The notes under the pieces: model-generated
What the model saw: only the letters and a program-made list of their open reading frames with translations
Databases searched by the model: none
What the model was told of the DNA's origin: nothing
Program-made: the position numbers and the translations under genes
NCBI GenBank assembly: GCA_930367205.1
Contig: OV884011.1
Coordinates: forward strand, 145,201,937-145,265,936
Source: Acanthosoma haemorrhoidale
Lineage: Eukaryota; Arthropoda; Insecta; Hemiptera; Acanthosomatidae
Length of the DNA stretch: 64,000 nucleotides
Reading direction: 5' to 3'
Shown: one piece after another, positions 35,150-47,299 of the stretch
Layout of the letters: each line of letters begins with the position of its first letter
Position numbering within the stretch: the stretch's first letter is position 1

Positions 35150-35416
35150 ATAAGTAATTAAGATAAATGCTCTCATTCATACCATATTTACAGTTCATCA
35201 TTCACTCGCTCATTCATACAATATTTACAGACAGCCCAGAGACCCCCCAAATCCACCGCGAAGAGAAAGCGGAGTCCTGGGAAGTCCCCCACGCTCCTTC
35301 GTCAGCCGCGTCACCGGATACTAGCCAGTGGAGGCTGACCAAGAGCGCGAGAGCCACAGACGCTCAGGACATGATTGGAGAAACTGGCCATTGCCAGGAC
35401 TCCCACTGTCACGCGT

Positions 35417-36498
35417 TTATAGCAGGTCACGAGGCCACTGCCGTTTCAGTCTCCGAGGAGGATTATAGGGATGAGTGGCGCAGTGCAATGACTGTGCTAC
35501 AGGATTAGGGTGGTTGGAAAGGCTACTGTGGAATTTCATAAACTTGGAAGGGATGAGTTCTAGAATGTAGGGTATGTTAAGGTCGTTATGAAGGGTTTTG
35601 TTGCTGACATAATAAGGGGCATTTACTATTGTTCTCAGGACTTTTGATTGAAAGGATTGGATACGCTTGATGTTCGACTTTTTTGCTGTCCCCCATAGCT
35701 CTATTCCGTATGTCCAGATTGGTTCAAGTATAACTTTGTAGATTAGTAGTTTATTTTCTATTGAGAGATGGGATGTCCTTTGAAGTAGTCTGTACAGTTG
35801 TCCAAAGCGTCTGTTTAGTTCTTGTCTTTTTAGTCTCGTATGTGGGTTCCAGGTCAGTCGTTTGTCAAGATGGAAGCCTAAGTACCGTACTGTCTCGGAT
35901 ACAGGGAGAGGAATAGAATTAAAATAAACTAGTGGACAAGACTTGCGACAAAGGGTGAAGGTAATGTGGGAGCATTTTGCTTCATTAACTTTGATCCGCC
36001 ATTGATTGCACCAATACTCGATCTCGTCAAGGTGTTTTTGAAGGTTATCGGATGCTATGTCGGGGTCTGGGTGGGATGACAAGACTGCAGTGTCATCTGC
36101 AAATGTGGCCAAGAAGGTATTGGGAGTAGAGGGGACATCAGCGGTGTATAGGTTATAGAGGATGGGGCCCAGGACACTGCCCTGTGGAACTCCTGCACTT
36201 ATGGGATAGTAGTTAGAGTATTCTAAACCACAGCGGACTTGGAAGAAGCGGTTTGAAAGGTAGGACTGTAGGATTAGAAAAAGGGTCTGTGGTAAATATC
36301 TTTTGAGCTTGTAGAGCAAACCTGCGTGCCAAACCCTGTCAAAAGCTTGAGCTATATCGAGAAAGGCAGCAGTGCAATACTGTTTGGTTTCAAGGGCTGA
36401 GGAGATGTGATCAACAACGCGAAGGCCTTGTTGAGCAGTGGAATGTCGTTGGCGGAAACCAAACTGGTGTGTGGGAAAAAGGTTTTTGGATTCAACAA
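35417..36498 (-). CDS. Jockey-clade reverse transcriptase, C-terminal ~360 codons
   Basis: The frame is open for about 360 codons from the 5' truncation; the ATG-like codon at 36319 is internal and not a start. It encodes the palm and thumb of a LINE ORF2 polymerase, which copies element RNA at nicked target DNA in the nucleus. Visible in order: HQFGFRQRHST, motif A FLDIAQAFDRVWH, motif B SAGVPQGSVLGPILYNLYTAD, catalytic FADDTAVLSS, then YLGFHLDKRLTWNPH and the C-terminal YGIELWGTAK region. No internal stop. Endonuclease and the N-terminal fingers are missing, so it is not autonomous. It belongs to a different insertion from the RT N-terminal ORF at 36750-37523. Antisense frames at 35167-35508 are artefacts. 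Confidence 0.92.
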
Positions 36499-36511
36499 TC
36501 TATAGAATATT
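36499..36511 (-). repeat. Target-site duplication, right copy
   Basis: Second copy of TCTATAGAATATT, adjoining the 5' end of the young Jockey-A copy. The older element resumes here with CTAAACTACAGCGGACTTGG. Confidence 0.9.
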
Positions 36512-36749
36512 CTAAACTACAGCGGACTTGGAAGAAGCTGTTTAAAGGTAAGTAGGTGAAAGGTTGAAAGGCTTATAAAGCAAACCTGCGTGCTAGACCC
36601 TGTCAAAAGCTTGAGCTATTTCCAGAAAGGCAGCAGCATTGTTTGGTTTCAAGGGCTAAGGATATGTGATCAACAACGCGAAGGCCTTGTTGAGCAGTGG
36701 AATGCCGTTGGCGGAAACCAAACTGGTGAGTAGGATAAAGGTTTTTAAA
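36512..36749 (-). pseudogene. Older Jockey-A copy, middle of reverse transcriptase
   Basis: It duplicates 36205-36495 of the young copy with many small differences, including small deletions in the motif A region. It reads out of the 36750-37523 frame after a nonsense codon (GAA to TAA at 36750-36752) and includes a degenerate HQFGFRQRHST segment. A frameshift follows near the AFLDIAQAFD region, so palm motif A is broken. Confidence 0.88.
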
Positions 36750-37523
36750 TTAAACAATTGGAAGTAGGCTTTTTAATAGGAGTTTTTCAAATATTTTTGA
36801 GAGGATAGGGAGTAGGCTGATTGGACGGTAGGATGAGGCGTCATTGGATGGTTTACCGGGTTTGGCGAATAGGACCCTAGTGGTGTGTTTCCAGAGGAGA
36901 GGAAAGTGCGTCGTTCGGATAATGCAATTATAAACGTAGGTTAGGAAGATTATGGCTTTAGGAGGAAGTCGTTGGAGGATTCGAGGAGTAAGGAGATCAT
37001 ATCCTGGAGATTTTCGGTAAGGTAATTTTTTCAGAAGATATTTGACCTCAGAGGGATTAACGGCTTTTGGTGGAAGTGAGAGAGGGATAGGTGAAGTGAG
37101 GAAATCTTCAACAGTGGGGCTATGAGTATTGTGTTGAGGAGTAAGGGGAGGAGTAAAAGTACGGGAAAGATGCAGTGCGAATTCCTCCACCCTCTCGTCA
37201 TCCGAAGCCGCCCAGGACCCATCATCACGACGGAGTAGGTGTGAAACAGGATGATATTTTAGGATTTTCTTAGTTGAATTCCACAAGGAGTTATCCATGG
37301 TAGACAGAGAGGAGAGATAGGAATTAAATGAATCGGAACGGAAGGATGCCAATTGCCGCTTTACCAATCTGCAGTACTGATTGTATGAGCGACGATCAGC
37401 AGGATGTCGGAATCTTTGCCACATTGTTCTCGAGTGGCGTTTGGATTGGATTTGGTCTTTGAGATAATGAGGTAATGGAGAGGTCATTACCAAGGGTTTT
37501 ATTTGTGAAATAAAAATGTACAT
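36750..37523 (-). pseudogene. Older Jockey-A copy, reverse transcriptase N-terminal part
   Basis: A 257-codon frame that encodes the linker between endonuclease and RT plus the fingers. Visible: a basic WQRFRHPADRRSYNQYCRLV helix (about residue 36), KKLPYRKSPGYDLLTPRILQ (about 167) and SYRPISLLPILSKIFEKLLL (about 230). The endonuclease domain normally upstream is absent, so the insertion is truncated near 37530; the apparent ATG is not a real start. The frame ends at a nonsense codon compared with the young copy. It is the upstream part of the older element whose remainder lies at 33985-35077. Confidence 0.85.
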
Positions 37524-37530
37524 TAACTGA

Positions 37531-38420
37531 CGTTCATATAACTTTAAATTACAAGGATTGGATATGTTTGATGTACAAACACACTAAAGGTAATATTATT
37601 TTTCTTGACTAATAGACTTTATTAGCATTTTTGCAATATAAAAAAAATAATGTAGTAAGAATAATGTCCTAGATAGCGTACCAAAAAAATCTGCACTACT
37701 AATGATGTAGCAACTGGACCGTAACAGTAAAACGGGTCCACTAACTGCAATCACTGTTCACTGAAGGGGTGTTACTCAGCAATTGAAGAGGGCAGCAGGG
37801 AGGATTATATTAAAAAATATAACTGTTAGTCAGTTTATCCCCATATTATAATAAGTGTTCCCTTCGTTGCCTTACTAATGTAATATTACAACTAGATGAT
37901 CCGAGAATCATTTGCCTAGTCATTTCCACAATATTTATTTTTTGTAGCTAATTTGTAGTTTCTTCACGCTAATTAAACACTAAATTTTTTTTTCTGAAAC
38001 GTATGAAACATAATCAAGGACGCCAAAAGGCAATGGAACAAAATACTGTTTACTGTTGGAGGCAAGAGAACACTAGCCACGAAAAGGGAATTTTGCCAGT
38101 ACCTTTCTTATTGGAGATATTTCCTAAACCAAGATAGCGAGAATTCCCTTTTTCCGACCGGATCAATATCCCTCAAACATGAGCCACTGAAAAAACGTTT
38201 ACATTTCCCTGATAGAATAGCCTCATACCTATCAAAAATAAACGAACCATATTATCTCCTAAAGAACGTTGGTTATTAAATATAACTAAAATAAATTTAA
38301 AACTAAAAAAATTAACTAGCCTAATAGTTATTCACGAAGAGTTACCTATCAAAATTATAACCTGCCCAAATTATACACAGATGATCGAAATAGGCTGCAG
38401 GGGTTGGTGCATCTGAATGT
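37531..38420. other. Unassigned AT-rich sequence
   Basis: Near 37553 there is a 25 bp resemblance to the Jockey-A interior (AAGGATTGGATATGTTTGAT), perhaps a rearranged scrap. Nothing else was recognised. Confidence 0.35.
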
Positions 38421-38429
38421 CATAAAGAT

Positions 38430-39063
38430 CAGCAGCACATGTAATGAGTTGATTGCCATAAACAAAGCCTTTAGTGTTCCAAAGGCATTAGCGTAGTGTA
38501 ATATAATAATTTTTACTGAATCTTTATCTGCACTCTAGGAATTTGAAAAAACGAATATATACGATCCAATAGTTTCTTCAATGCTTAAAAGCACACATCT
38601 CAAAGATTTTGATTTATCGTGAAATTTTGATGGTTACCGGGACACATAACAATGAAGAAGTTGATGTTATTGCCAAAATGACCGTTTACGAAAGGGAACC
38701 TATTGAGATGATCCTTAGGGGCATTTTTATCCAGAATTTCAAATTGGCAGTAGGGAATTTCAGTCACAATGAGTTGAGCTTAGTAACCATCAATAAGTCG
38801 TGTTGGTTCGTCTAAGGTCCGACTATACTAGATTGACCCAAGACTACTTAATGGTAATAAAGCCCGCCTTAGCTGTGTGTGGATGCTGTAAATCTGATCT
38901 TGCAGTCAAGCATATTTTGGTCGAATGTGCTGAGAGTGAGGAGGAGCGGAGAACATGTGGTATCTCCTAATTTCTTATTGAATCCCTTGCCAATTAATAA
39001 GAAGCAATATCTGCATGCAGTACTCGACTTCCTGGAGTCACGAAGTATACTTCAACATATTTG
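38430..39063 (+). pseudogene. RNase H domain and C-terminus of an I-superfamily LINE
   Basis: Several frames with interrupted similarity read in order as an RNase H domain. They are an ELIAINKAF helix near 38450, IFTESLSAL near 38512 (the D of the usual TDS is replaced by E), VTGTHNNEEVDVIAKMT near 38632-38680 (the usual VPGH.GI.GNE..D..AK) and, in a new frame from about 38817, RSDYTRLTQDYLMV with CGCCKSDLAVKHILVECA. The last stretch is the typical C-terminal cysteine/histidine signature of LINE RNase H-bearing ORF2 proteins. Stops and frameshifts make it inactive. It is unrelated to the adjacent Jockey-A, which ends without RNase H. Confidence 0.75.
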
Positions 39064-39600
39064 ATCAATCCTCATACAAGCCATTTATCACATTATTTAT
39101 TGTTATTTTTAACACGCTCTTTCACTTTTTCTTTTATCTTTTTACAAATATATACTAACTTTTATTTTTGTCATTATTCCTATTTTTAACGTATAACGTA
39201 GGGTTTCATTCTAATTCTTCCACTTTTTATTTTAAATAAATTTTCTCCTTTTCTAGAAAAGGAGTTATAAAAGTACAGTAAATTACACCGATGTGAAGCC
39301 GGGAGAGGGCTTGTGGGTCGGTGTCCTTGGCTCCTCAGGGGGCGTTACACGGGGCACGTATTGTATCCGAGGACTTGGGCGATTCGGGCTTTTCCATAAA
39401 CATCAGTGGACTGAGCTAATGTATGAAATGTTGGTAGGATTCATGGTTTTTACCCATATCCTCTGATCAGTTATCGTGTCCTTAAAATGCGAATACATGT
39501 CTTGGCTATCAGACAGGAGGGGCTGGGGTGCCACCTGTGCTCATGGTCGACCTAAGTAGTGCTTGGGGCTAAGTTCTCGCTATTGTGCTCAATAGGGTCC
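39064..39600 (+). other. Possible 3' UTR of the RNase H-bearing LINE
   Basis: T-rich sequence (39080-39250) followed by a GC-richer block with GGGAGAGGGCTTGTGGGTCG. Position just after the ORF2 end suggests its 3' untranslated region. No poly(A) or TAA-repeat end located. Confidence 0.3.
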
Positions 39601-42600
39601 ATAATATATATAGTTGATGTGGGTCATGATGTTCATTGATAATCACTTCTTTCTAGGTATGGTAAAGTAATGATGAAACTTAAAACAATTGACAAATCGA
39701 TTAATTTATATCGTGAGTATTATATCAAAATGCCGTATGTCAAATTCGGGAAAAAATTCTTATTGAAGAAATTGTATCAGCTCTCAAAACGTCGAATGTG
39801 ATCAGGTGATAGAACTCAACTTACAGATCAGAATCAAAATTCCAAAGGTCACTAGTGGTTCCAGCTTTTACATTAAAATGTCTTTATGTCTTATTTTTAC
39901 ATTTTGATATAACAGCGGCGATCTATAGTAATTATGAAACGAAGTAACATGCAGGCGTCAATGACCCTTGCTGTTGGCGGGCCCTACAAAAAAATAATAA
40001 AATAAATAAATATATATTTATATTTAGCCTATACTTAGCTGCTGATTCATGTACTATAATAATGATTTATGATTCAGATATACGCTGTAAAAATCACTAA
40101 ACAAACAGATGACACTAAAACATAAACAAAATAAATATGCGCAAGACCTTCATATAAATCCTTACACACTTGCGTAACAAAGTTACGATAACTGAGTCTA
40201 ACAATGATTTCTAGATCACTCGGAAAGTTTAATAATATAAATTGTGTCATTTTTTATTTGAATTGAGTTATTTTAAATTACTTCAAGAACATTTTATTTT
40301 AAATCCATATACAAGTGGAGATGCTCCTAAGACCAAAATAGATTTCGTCTTAGGAGAACAAAGAGTTTGGAAAACATCGCTGAATAAGGGCAAAGTTCGC
40401 CGACCTCGCGTGTCAAGTCGCGTGTACTTTGCTGCACCAAGGAGGGCGTACATATCTATTAAATCTTCAGGGATAAATTTAATGTGCTTCCCTGTTTGAT
40501 AACATCCGGAAACACTAAAGCCATCTATCTACACCTTGAAGTCCTACTTCCTTGTCACCGAAACATCACTCATCCAATCTATCGTAATAGAACGAGGCAA
40601 TTTTATTGTATTAACTCACTATTGACACTAGAGAGAGAGTAAAGTCTGTGGGGTTTTAATTAAAAAAAAAAAAATATATTCAGTTCAAGAGTGATGCACA
40701 ACGCAATTAAGGGTTTTGGTTGACGATTTTATTTTATTACGACTCTCAGAATTTTTTATTACAAGTAAGTAATTAGTAATCGACCCTTAGTTATGTACAT
40801 AAGTTTATTTCATGTTTACCATTTATGAGAAATGATGTAAAATTTACAGGGAAAACATCATTCTTCTCATCATGAAACTAGGATTCCAAACAAATTTCTA
40901 TTATTGTTTTAATGGAAGTTTTCTCGCTTTTAGCCCTAAAATATTTTTCATACTATTAATCAGGACGCTAGAATCATTGATTTGACACCTTTCAATAAGA
41001 TCATATTTTTTGACTTAATTTTTTCGTCGGTGTATCACATGGAAGGAACACTCTAAATAATATGCATTACTCAAAAAAAAAAAAAAACACTGGTTGCGTA
41101 AAAAGTAACAACACGATTTTAATGACAATTTTAATGTCTTTTTGCAATCATAGCTTAGCATAACTTAAACTTAACTTAACAAAACTTAGAAACCTATTAC
41201 AAATGACAAGTTATTAATCATGAGGTTGATACCTTAAATTTGATGCAAACTTAAAATAGTAGACAAATGTATATTTTTGTAATAAGACCATCTTATTCAA
41301 ATAATAATATTTATGCAAGTCTTTTAGAAACTGTTATTTATGTTTTTTCCAGTATCATACGGGACCTTCACCCTGAAAAATTTTATTCTTTGGCTTAAAC
41401 CAAGAAATCGCAAAGAACAAACCAGACACGCGGGTAAAAACAAGGATTTCTGAGTTAACAAAAAGAAAATCTACGAAACTGCTAAAATAGCAACATCTCT
41501 CGCTGGCCCTAAAAACATATTTGGTTTCGAAGAATTGTTCCTAAACAATAATATCCTAGAAAGTGCTAGGAACCTAGTTCCCTCGGTCCGTATGAAAATT
41601 GAATAGGTAGGAGGACTGAAGCTGGTGGGCATTCATTATAAACAAAAAATTGTGTTTTTAGAATAAATATTGCATTTATTAATATCAGTTCAAATTTCTG
41701 AACTCACTCTCCTGTACCCTAGCAATAAGAGTAGTTTTTTATGTTTCAAAACAGTTGGATTAATTATAAAAAAAATGAAAAGAACATGGATTATTTTATG
41801 GGCTAGATGAACCGCTCTCCAAAGTAAGGGCTATTTCACGGAAAGGCTACTAAAATTCAACTAGTAGCACTAAAAACAATTGTTTATATGTAAAACAGCA
41901 ACACAAGCCACAGGTTTCCTCCCATTCATAATACGCTTAGGAAATAAATGTCCCTTCAAACCGCACGGCTAAATATTGGTAAAAACAAAGTTTTTCAAGC
42001 AGGAAAAACCTAATCAAGAGCCGATTTGAGGATAATTACTTCAAGGGTTAGTAAGCGTTTTTTTTGTGGGTTTGTTTTCAGCTGGCCAAAATTACCTAAA
42101 TATTGAAACATAATGTTTAGAAAGTAAATAATCTAAAATTGCACCTGATGCTTCTTTATTTTTCGTAGCTATGCTGAAATATATATGATATATAAAACCA
42201 TGATATTTTATACAGAACATAATAAATTGACTAACTTGTTTAATACATTTATGTATTGGCAGTAGTTTGAAATTTGAAGGTAATGAGACTCAAGCCCTCA
42301 AGCAGGCTCTAGTGGAGTATAATTAGAAAACAGTTTTTAAAATCGTTTTCTCGGCCGTAACAAAATCAGTAATTGCCCATTTTATAGTCTATCATCACAT
42401 TAATTCTCACATTCATTACTATTTTTATACAAGTGATATAATATCGAAACATCCAAGTTTCTAGATGATTTACTAAACGTTCTACGTTCTAATGCAAACC
42501 ATCCGACTCGAGGCCACGAGTAACTACCCCCAACCCACGAATTTCTCTCCCTGTAAATGCGTTCAATGGATTATCTTCTTCCTTTCTCCAAAATGTCGAT

Positions 42601-43100
42601 ACACATCCACACATAGGCACAAAGAGGCGAAATCGACCTTGCGGTCTAAAACTGAAATGGCAACAGTCGCGAAATCGGAGGGCTGCGGTCGCACTGACGG
42701 CTTCGTATGCAACGGGTGATAACGGTAAAGCAGCTGGTGGAACTTGTTTAAAGAATGCGCCGATCAGGCTATTTATTTATTAGCGTTGACTTTCAACAAA
42801 TATACATTATACTACTTATATATACACTGGCTAATTGTTCTGTTTATTCGTAAACACGCAACTAGCCACTCGTTAATTGGATAAATGGGTAACTACAACA
42901 AACGATCGATGAACTGAGCTCGAAGGATGAGAACTTGACCCCTAGGCGACAACGGAATGAACGGGGAAGGTAAGTGCATACTTCCTGAAATAGATACACC
43001 CTCCAAGAGTCAACATGGTGAACATCTCCAACGTTCTTCAGCTATCACGTTCTAGTTTTTTTTATTCATCTTCATCTTAACCAGCCATATCGTTACTGAA
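39601..43100. other. Unassigned sequence
   Basis: Short frames only, including an 85-codon one at 40242-40499 without recognisable motifs, and a hairpin listed separately. A GC-richer patch occupies about 42490-42770. Confidence 0.4.
40324..40356. other. Perfect 10 bp inverted repeat
   Basis: CTCCTAAGAC and GTCTTAGGAG, 13 bases apart. Transcribed, it would form a stable stem-loop. It lies inside a short open frame with no other support. Confidence 0.7.
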
Positions 43101-43104
43101 GTTG

Positions 43105-43172
43105 CACTGCACGGTCTAGTGAATAAAGAACTAATATAATGGGTTAGGATTCATTCCCACCTTTGGTCAAAA
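43105..43172 (+). mobile_element. tRNA-derived SINE-like head
   Basis: CACGGTCTAGTGAATAAAGA resembles an A box region and GGTTAGGATTCATTCCCACC a B box and T-stem. CTTTGGTCAAAAT follows. A degenerate tRNA-like sequence. Confidence 0.45.
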
Positions 43173-43174
43173 TA

Positions 43175-46035
43175 GTTGAAGCTGGGTACTAACCTATTCC
43201 TTATATTAAAAAAATTACACTAAAAAAAATTTGAGGACAAAAAGTCTATCGTAAAATTACATGCACTGTATATAATATTGTCTGGAAAAAAATCAAAGCT
43301 AACTGTCTGACTCTCACCTGAGAGATAGAAACCATGCCCTTTCCAAAAATCTCTTTTTTAAACCCTATACTTCCTTCCTCTCAATTCTTAACAAACGAGC
43401 AATAGGAAACTATGTTCTCTATATGCGGTGAAGAACCCACTTCCTGACAGATGTGCAGGAGAACAGACAATACATCTGGTTTTTTATGTAAGTAAACAAT
43501 AGTCACTCCATGACGAATTTTCGTGTGTTTCGTAGTAAAAACACCGCATGACGCACACGCAAGACATATTTGTAATTGGAAGCATGCCATTTTTTTATGA
43601 ATACTCACCATTTACTAATGAAGGGGAAAACTGCCGTTTTGATTTAACTTTCTATAACGTAAACATAATATTCACTGTTGCAATATAAATGTATATATAT
43701 AAGTTAAAGCCAGAGGCATGACTATGTCGAATATTAATACGATCATAGGATGTAAACAACACATGATCCTATGTATGTCGGATTATCATCAGCAATAAAG
43801 CAGTCTTTTACTGGAGTCAGAGTGTGTCGGTGCATTTCCCTCGTTCCTTATTCTTTTTTTTATATCTATGTAGATATATTAATGTAATATTAAAATATAT
43901 TATCTTTCGCTAACTGTCCACAGCGACAGTTCAGAAACTTTTAAAGAAATAAAGTTATGATTTTCGCCATGGATAATGGATAATGGCTAATATATTGAGA
44001 CAAATGGTAAATGAATTCCAACTTATTCCAGTTTTTGAGGCAAACAATGGCGTAGTTGATCTCATTTGAGCCTTATTTCAATAGTTTCGGTATTTATAAT
44101 TTGTTTAAAAGAATATCTTTAGTGGCTAAGATGTATTAAAAACAAAATAAAATGTCAAAATCATTTATTAAGTATTTCAGAAACTAGGCAGAATTCCACA
44201 CGTATCACTTGATGTCGTTTCTAAACTTATTAAGTATCATACTTTATTTCATCTATGTATATTGAATTAAATTTCAGATTTCAAATACATTAACTTATTG
44301 ACGGTTGCTGATGACATATGATTGTAGTCTTATCTTCTTCCTGTATTAAATGAGTGTATTTTAAGGCTTGTGATCAATGGCGTAAGAAAAAAAAAGAAAT
44401 GTCACAGAAGAATACACAGACAACTTCCTGACAGATGCCGGGTGAAGCAGCACAGCACAATAGGCTGTAGTATAAACGCATATGGACCATTATCTCTAGG
44501 GGACACTTCACTGATGTCGTAGAGACTAGATAAGACATCACAGACCATTAGCGAGCCTACACAAACGATGCCTGTAGTCTGTATCGGATCTATCCATCTA
44601 ATTATGTCTAGGATAGTTTCAAGACGCTATTGTAGGCCAAGATCTATTAGTTTTCTAATGGAGTTCTGTTAGGGCATATACGATAGTTCTAAGCTAGTAC
44701 TAATGACAACGCTATGTAACTAATGTACATTATTACTGTGCGTTTCAGTTTGAATCAGAACCATGGGATATTTTGGCTAACCAAATCGATAATATGTTAT
44801 TTTTTCAAATAGGAGAATAAGATTATTATTTAAATATAATTAGCGGATGTTTAACAGCAGCAGAAATGCTGCCAAATAAGATTGGAAGAATCTCATTCTC
44901 AGTTTCCCTCCAACCTGACTTCTTCACTGGGTTATGTCTCGTACGTATGGAGCTTAAATGCCTATGGCAAATGACGAAACAACTAGTTTTATATTCTTGA
45001 GTATTTGTGGAGAACCCTATTGCGAATTGAGGTGAGCACGGCGTTATAATTTTGATTGATATCTTTGTACCGTCCCTATGATTAATTTTTTAGTGAGCTG
45101 TCGTGCTTAAGGTCAAAATTCACACAAGATTAGTATCCCTAATTGTGTTGCGGAGTGTACGACTTCGATAGAAGAATGTCAATGGCAGGAGGGGGATCGG
45201 GTAGATGGATCCACCAAAAACAAAACTAATAATAATACGAAAAACAACAGTTCTATCGATAATATTATTACGCTTTGTTGCGTAAAATATCTATTATCAC
45301 AAAAGATAATAATTAGTAAATAGCCACACCGAGTATTATCTTCACAATAATTTATTAAGTTTTTAAAGAGCCACACTAAAGAGTTTCGGCAAAAAATGCC
45401 TTCGAAAAAAAATTTAAACAGCAAATTTTTAGTGGTTTTTTTCCCTTGACCAATAATTTACCTTATAAATTTTCTGGTAAATTTAAGTTCTAAAAATAGG
45501 GCACCACCGAAATACCACGGGGGTCCTGGTAGGATCCCAGTCACGTTTTTGAGCAACAAAAATTCTATATAAATTCGAGAATGCACCCTAGTCCCATTTT
45601 CGATTCTAAACGTTCCAGATAGTTTGGGGATAAAAGTCACGGTACGAAACAAGAGATAGTGCTCTTCTTGTAAAATTATCATAAATACAAGATTTGTGGG
45701 GTCCTTTTAGGTACACGGAGGGTTAAAGAAATTTTCTTTGGTAAACGAATCATGCCGATATTGTGACATACAAGGGAACACATTATACAATGCCACAATT
45801 TCCAGATAAAAAAAAACGGGGTAGTCCGTGTCTTGGCTGGGCCTGAAATCCCAACCACTAACCTTTCGTGGAGGAATGTGGGCTCATTTATGCAGAATCA
45901 TTTACCGGAGCATGAAATGGTGGCGGTGGGCGTAGGGAAACCATTAGTAATTAATCCGTTAAATAGTCATAATGATAATAATTAGCTGTGGTGGTATGTA
46001 TTTCCGCTGGTGACATTTAAATAACTTTTGTTGAA
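43175..46035. other. Unassigned AT-rich sequence
   Basis: Frames up to 81 codons without motifs. A small inverted repeat CATAGGAT/ATCCTATG occurs near 43745-43775. Confidence 0.4.
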
Positions 46036-46039
46036 GTAT

Positions 46040-46100
46040 TGGAGGCTTGAGCCGCGATTCAAACGTGGACCTACGAATTTTTGATTACCATTCTGACACA
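46040..46100 (-). mobile_element. Possible tRNA-like head
   Basis: On the minus strand, GGTCCACGTTTGAATCGCGG resembles a B box and T-stem. The upstream A box is unclear. Confidence 0.3.
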
Positions 46101-46566
46101 CTTTCTGTCTGGGCGAAGTCAAATTTTCAAATTAAAAAAATAATCGAAATATACGGTTCACAGAAGATTGAATCTTCTTAGTATTATTCATCTTAAATAA
46201 TAACCATTATAGAATAAATAATAAAGTATCAAAATAAAAAAAAGGTATAAAAAATAATGAGAAACGAATTTCCGTATTTATTTACATAAAAAAAAACAAT
46301 CGTACAAAAAATTTAGTACTTACTCTAAAAATTTCACCAGAATTCATAGAATTGAGTCACTCACCTGAAGGAAAAAAAAAAATTAGTTGAAATTATAATT
46401 TTAAAATAAAATACAATAATAGTTAATAGCATTAGATGCCCAATAATGCGTTTAAGTATATTTGGCAAAGCCAGGCAGCCTCAGAAGGGGTCACTTCCAA
46501 GGATATGCTCGTAGCGGTCAGAGGCCAGGAAACTTCACTTGAAAGGATGTGGAGGGTGACAGGTTG

Positions 46567-46648
46567 GAGTTGTAATTAAATAAGAAAGCCATGGTTCGAG
46601 TAAAGCAGCAGGCGCCAGTGCAGGGAGAAAGAGAGTGAGAGGGGGGGG
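46567..46648 (-). repeat. GC-rich repeat module M2, copy 1 (mate at 58.15 kb)
   Basis: On the plus strand it shares CCATGGTT...AGCAGGCGCCAGTGCAG and a following GAGA-rich run with 58145-58220. On the minus strand both carry an ATG inside CCATGG followed by a short open stretch. It lies next to Jockey-B sequence in both places. Confidence 0.6.
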
Positions 46649-46689
46649 GAAGTCAGCAAGTGAGTGAGCCGTGCGAGTTTGTTGTAAGT

Positions 46690-46880
46690 TCATTTTGTTT
46701 TAACATTCCCGTTCGCAAAGCATTCGAGACACCACGTCGAAGGCCTGCGGGCAGCCTAGCAAAAAAACATAGCCTTGGAGGCTATGTTTCTGTTCAGGTT
46801 TTGGCTAGCTTTTCAGCTTGAAGTTAATCAGAAATCGGCTTATTCCAACTAATCAGGAAGGCCGTTATTCTAACCAATCA
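46690..46880 (-). pseudogene. Jockey-B reverse transcriptase fragment (motif A region)
   Basis: On the minus strand it reads LNRNIA and, after a frameshift, CPQAFDVVSRML, matching MNRNIA and CTQAFDTVSNAL of the 59.4 kb copy. The CATAGCC..GGCTATG hairpin of that copy is also present. Only about 150-190 bp is recognisable; stops and frameshifts throughout. Confidence 0.6.
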
Positions 46881-47299
46881 TTCGCTACTACGCTATTGCC
46901 TATAGTGAGCGCTCGCGGTGTCGGGATCAAAAACTAATCATATCTGTCTATACCTACACTGAAAGTGTATTGATATAAAAATATAGTTTTCTGTTCCGTT
47001 ACTTGTATTTGTCCCTGGTGAAGGAGTTGGCTAAACAAACTTATAGTTTCATTTACTCGTGCAATACAAAATATTTTACGCCCACTAAGTTTACACTAGA
47101 CTTATTGCGTATTATTTTTGTTTTGTTATTCAATTTTTTTCCCCATGGAGTTTCGGAGAATCGGCTTAGCTATGCTTTATCCCCAACTCCTTACCACCTT
47201 GGTCACTGACTCAAATTTTATAAACTGATGAATTAAGTCAGAATTAGGTATAATTAATACCACAAAGAGCAGGGGAGAGAAGAGCCTATTTGACCTGAG

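Larger units (their letters stand above)
35078..36498 (-). mobile_element. Younger Jockey-A copy, 5'-truncated, nested
   Basis: A 1,421 bp LINE insertion. The 3' end is the T-rich run at 35078-35095 on the plus strand (a poly(A) tail on the element strand), with an AATAAA signal at 35111-35116. The 5' end is truncated within the reverse-transcriptase domain. Flanked by the 13 bp duplication. It splits an older copy in the same orientation. The single coding frame is open from the truncation to its natural stop, so the insertion is fairly recent. Confidence 0.92.

Noticed and set aside
34046..35508. Plus-strand frames of 60-116 codons
   Set aside because: All lie antisense in the two Jockey-A copies and have no independent support.
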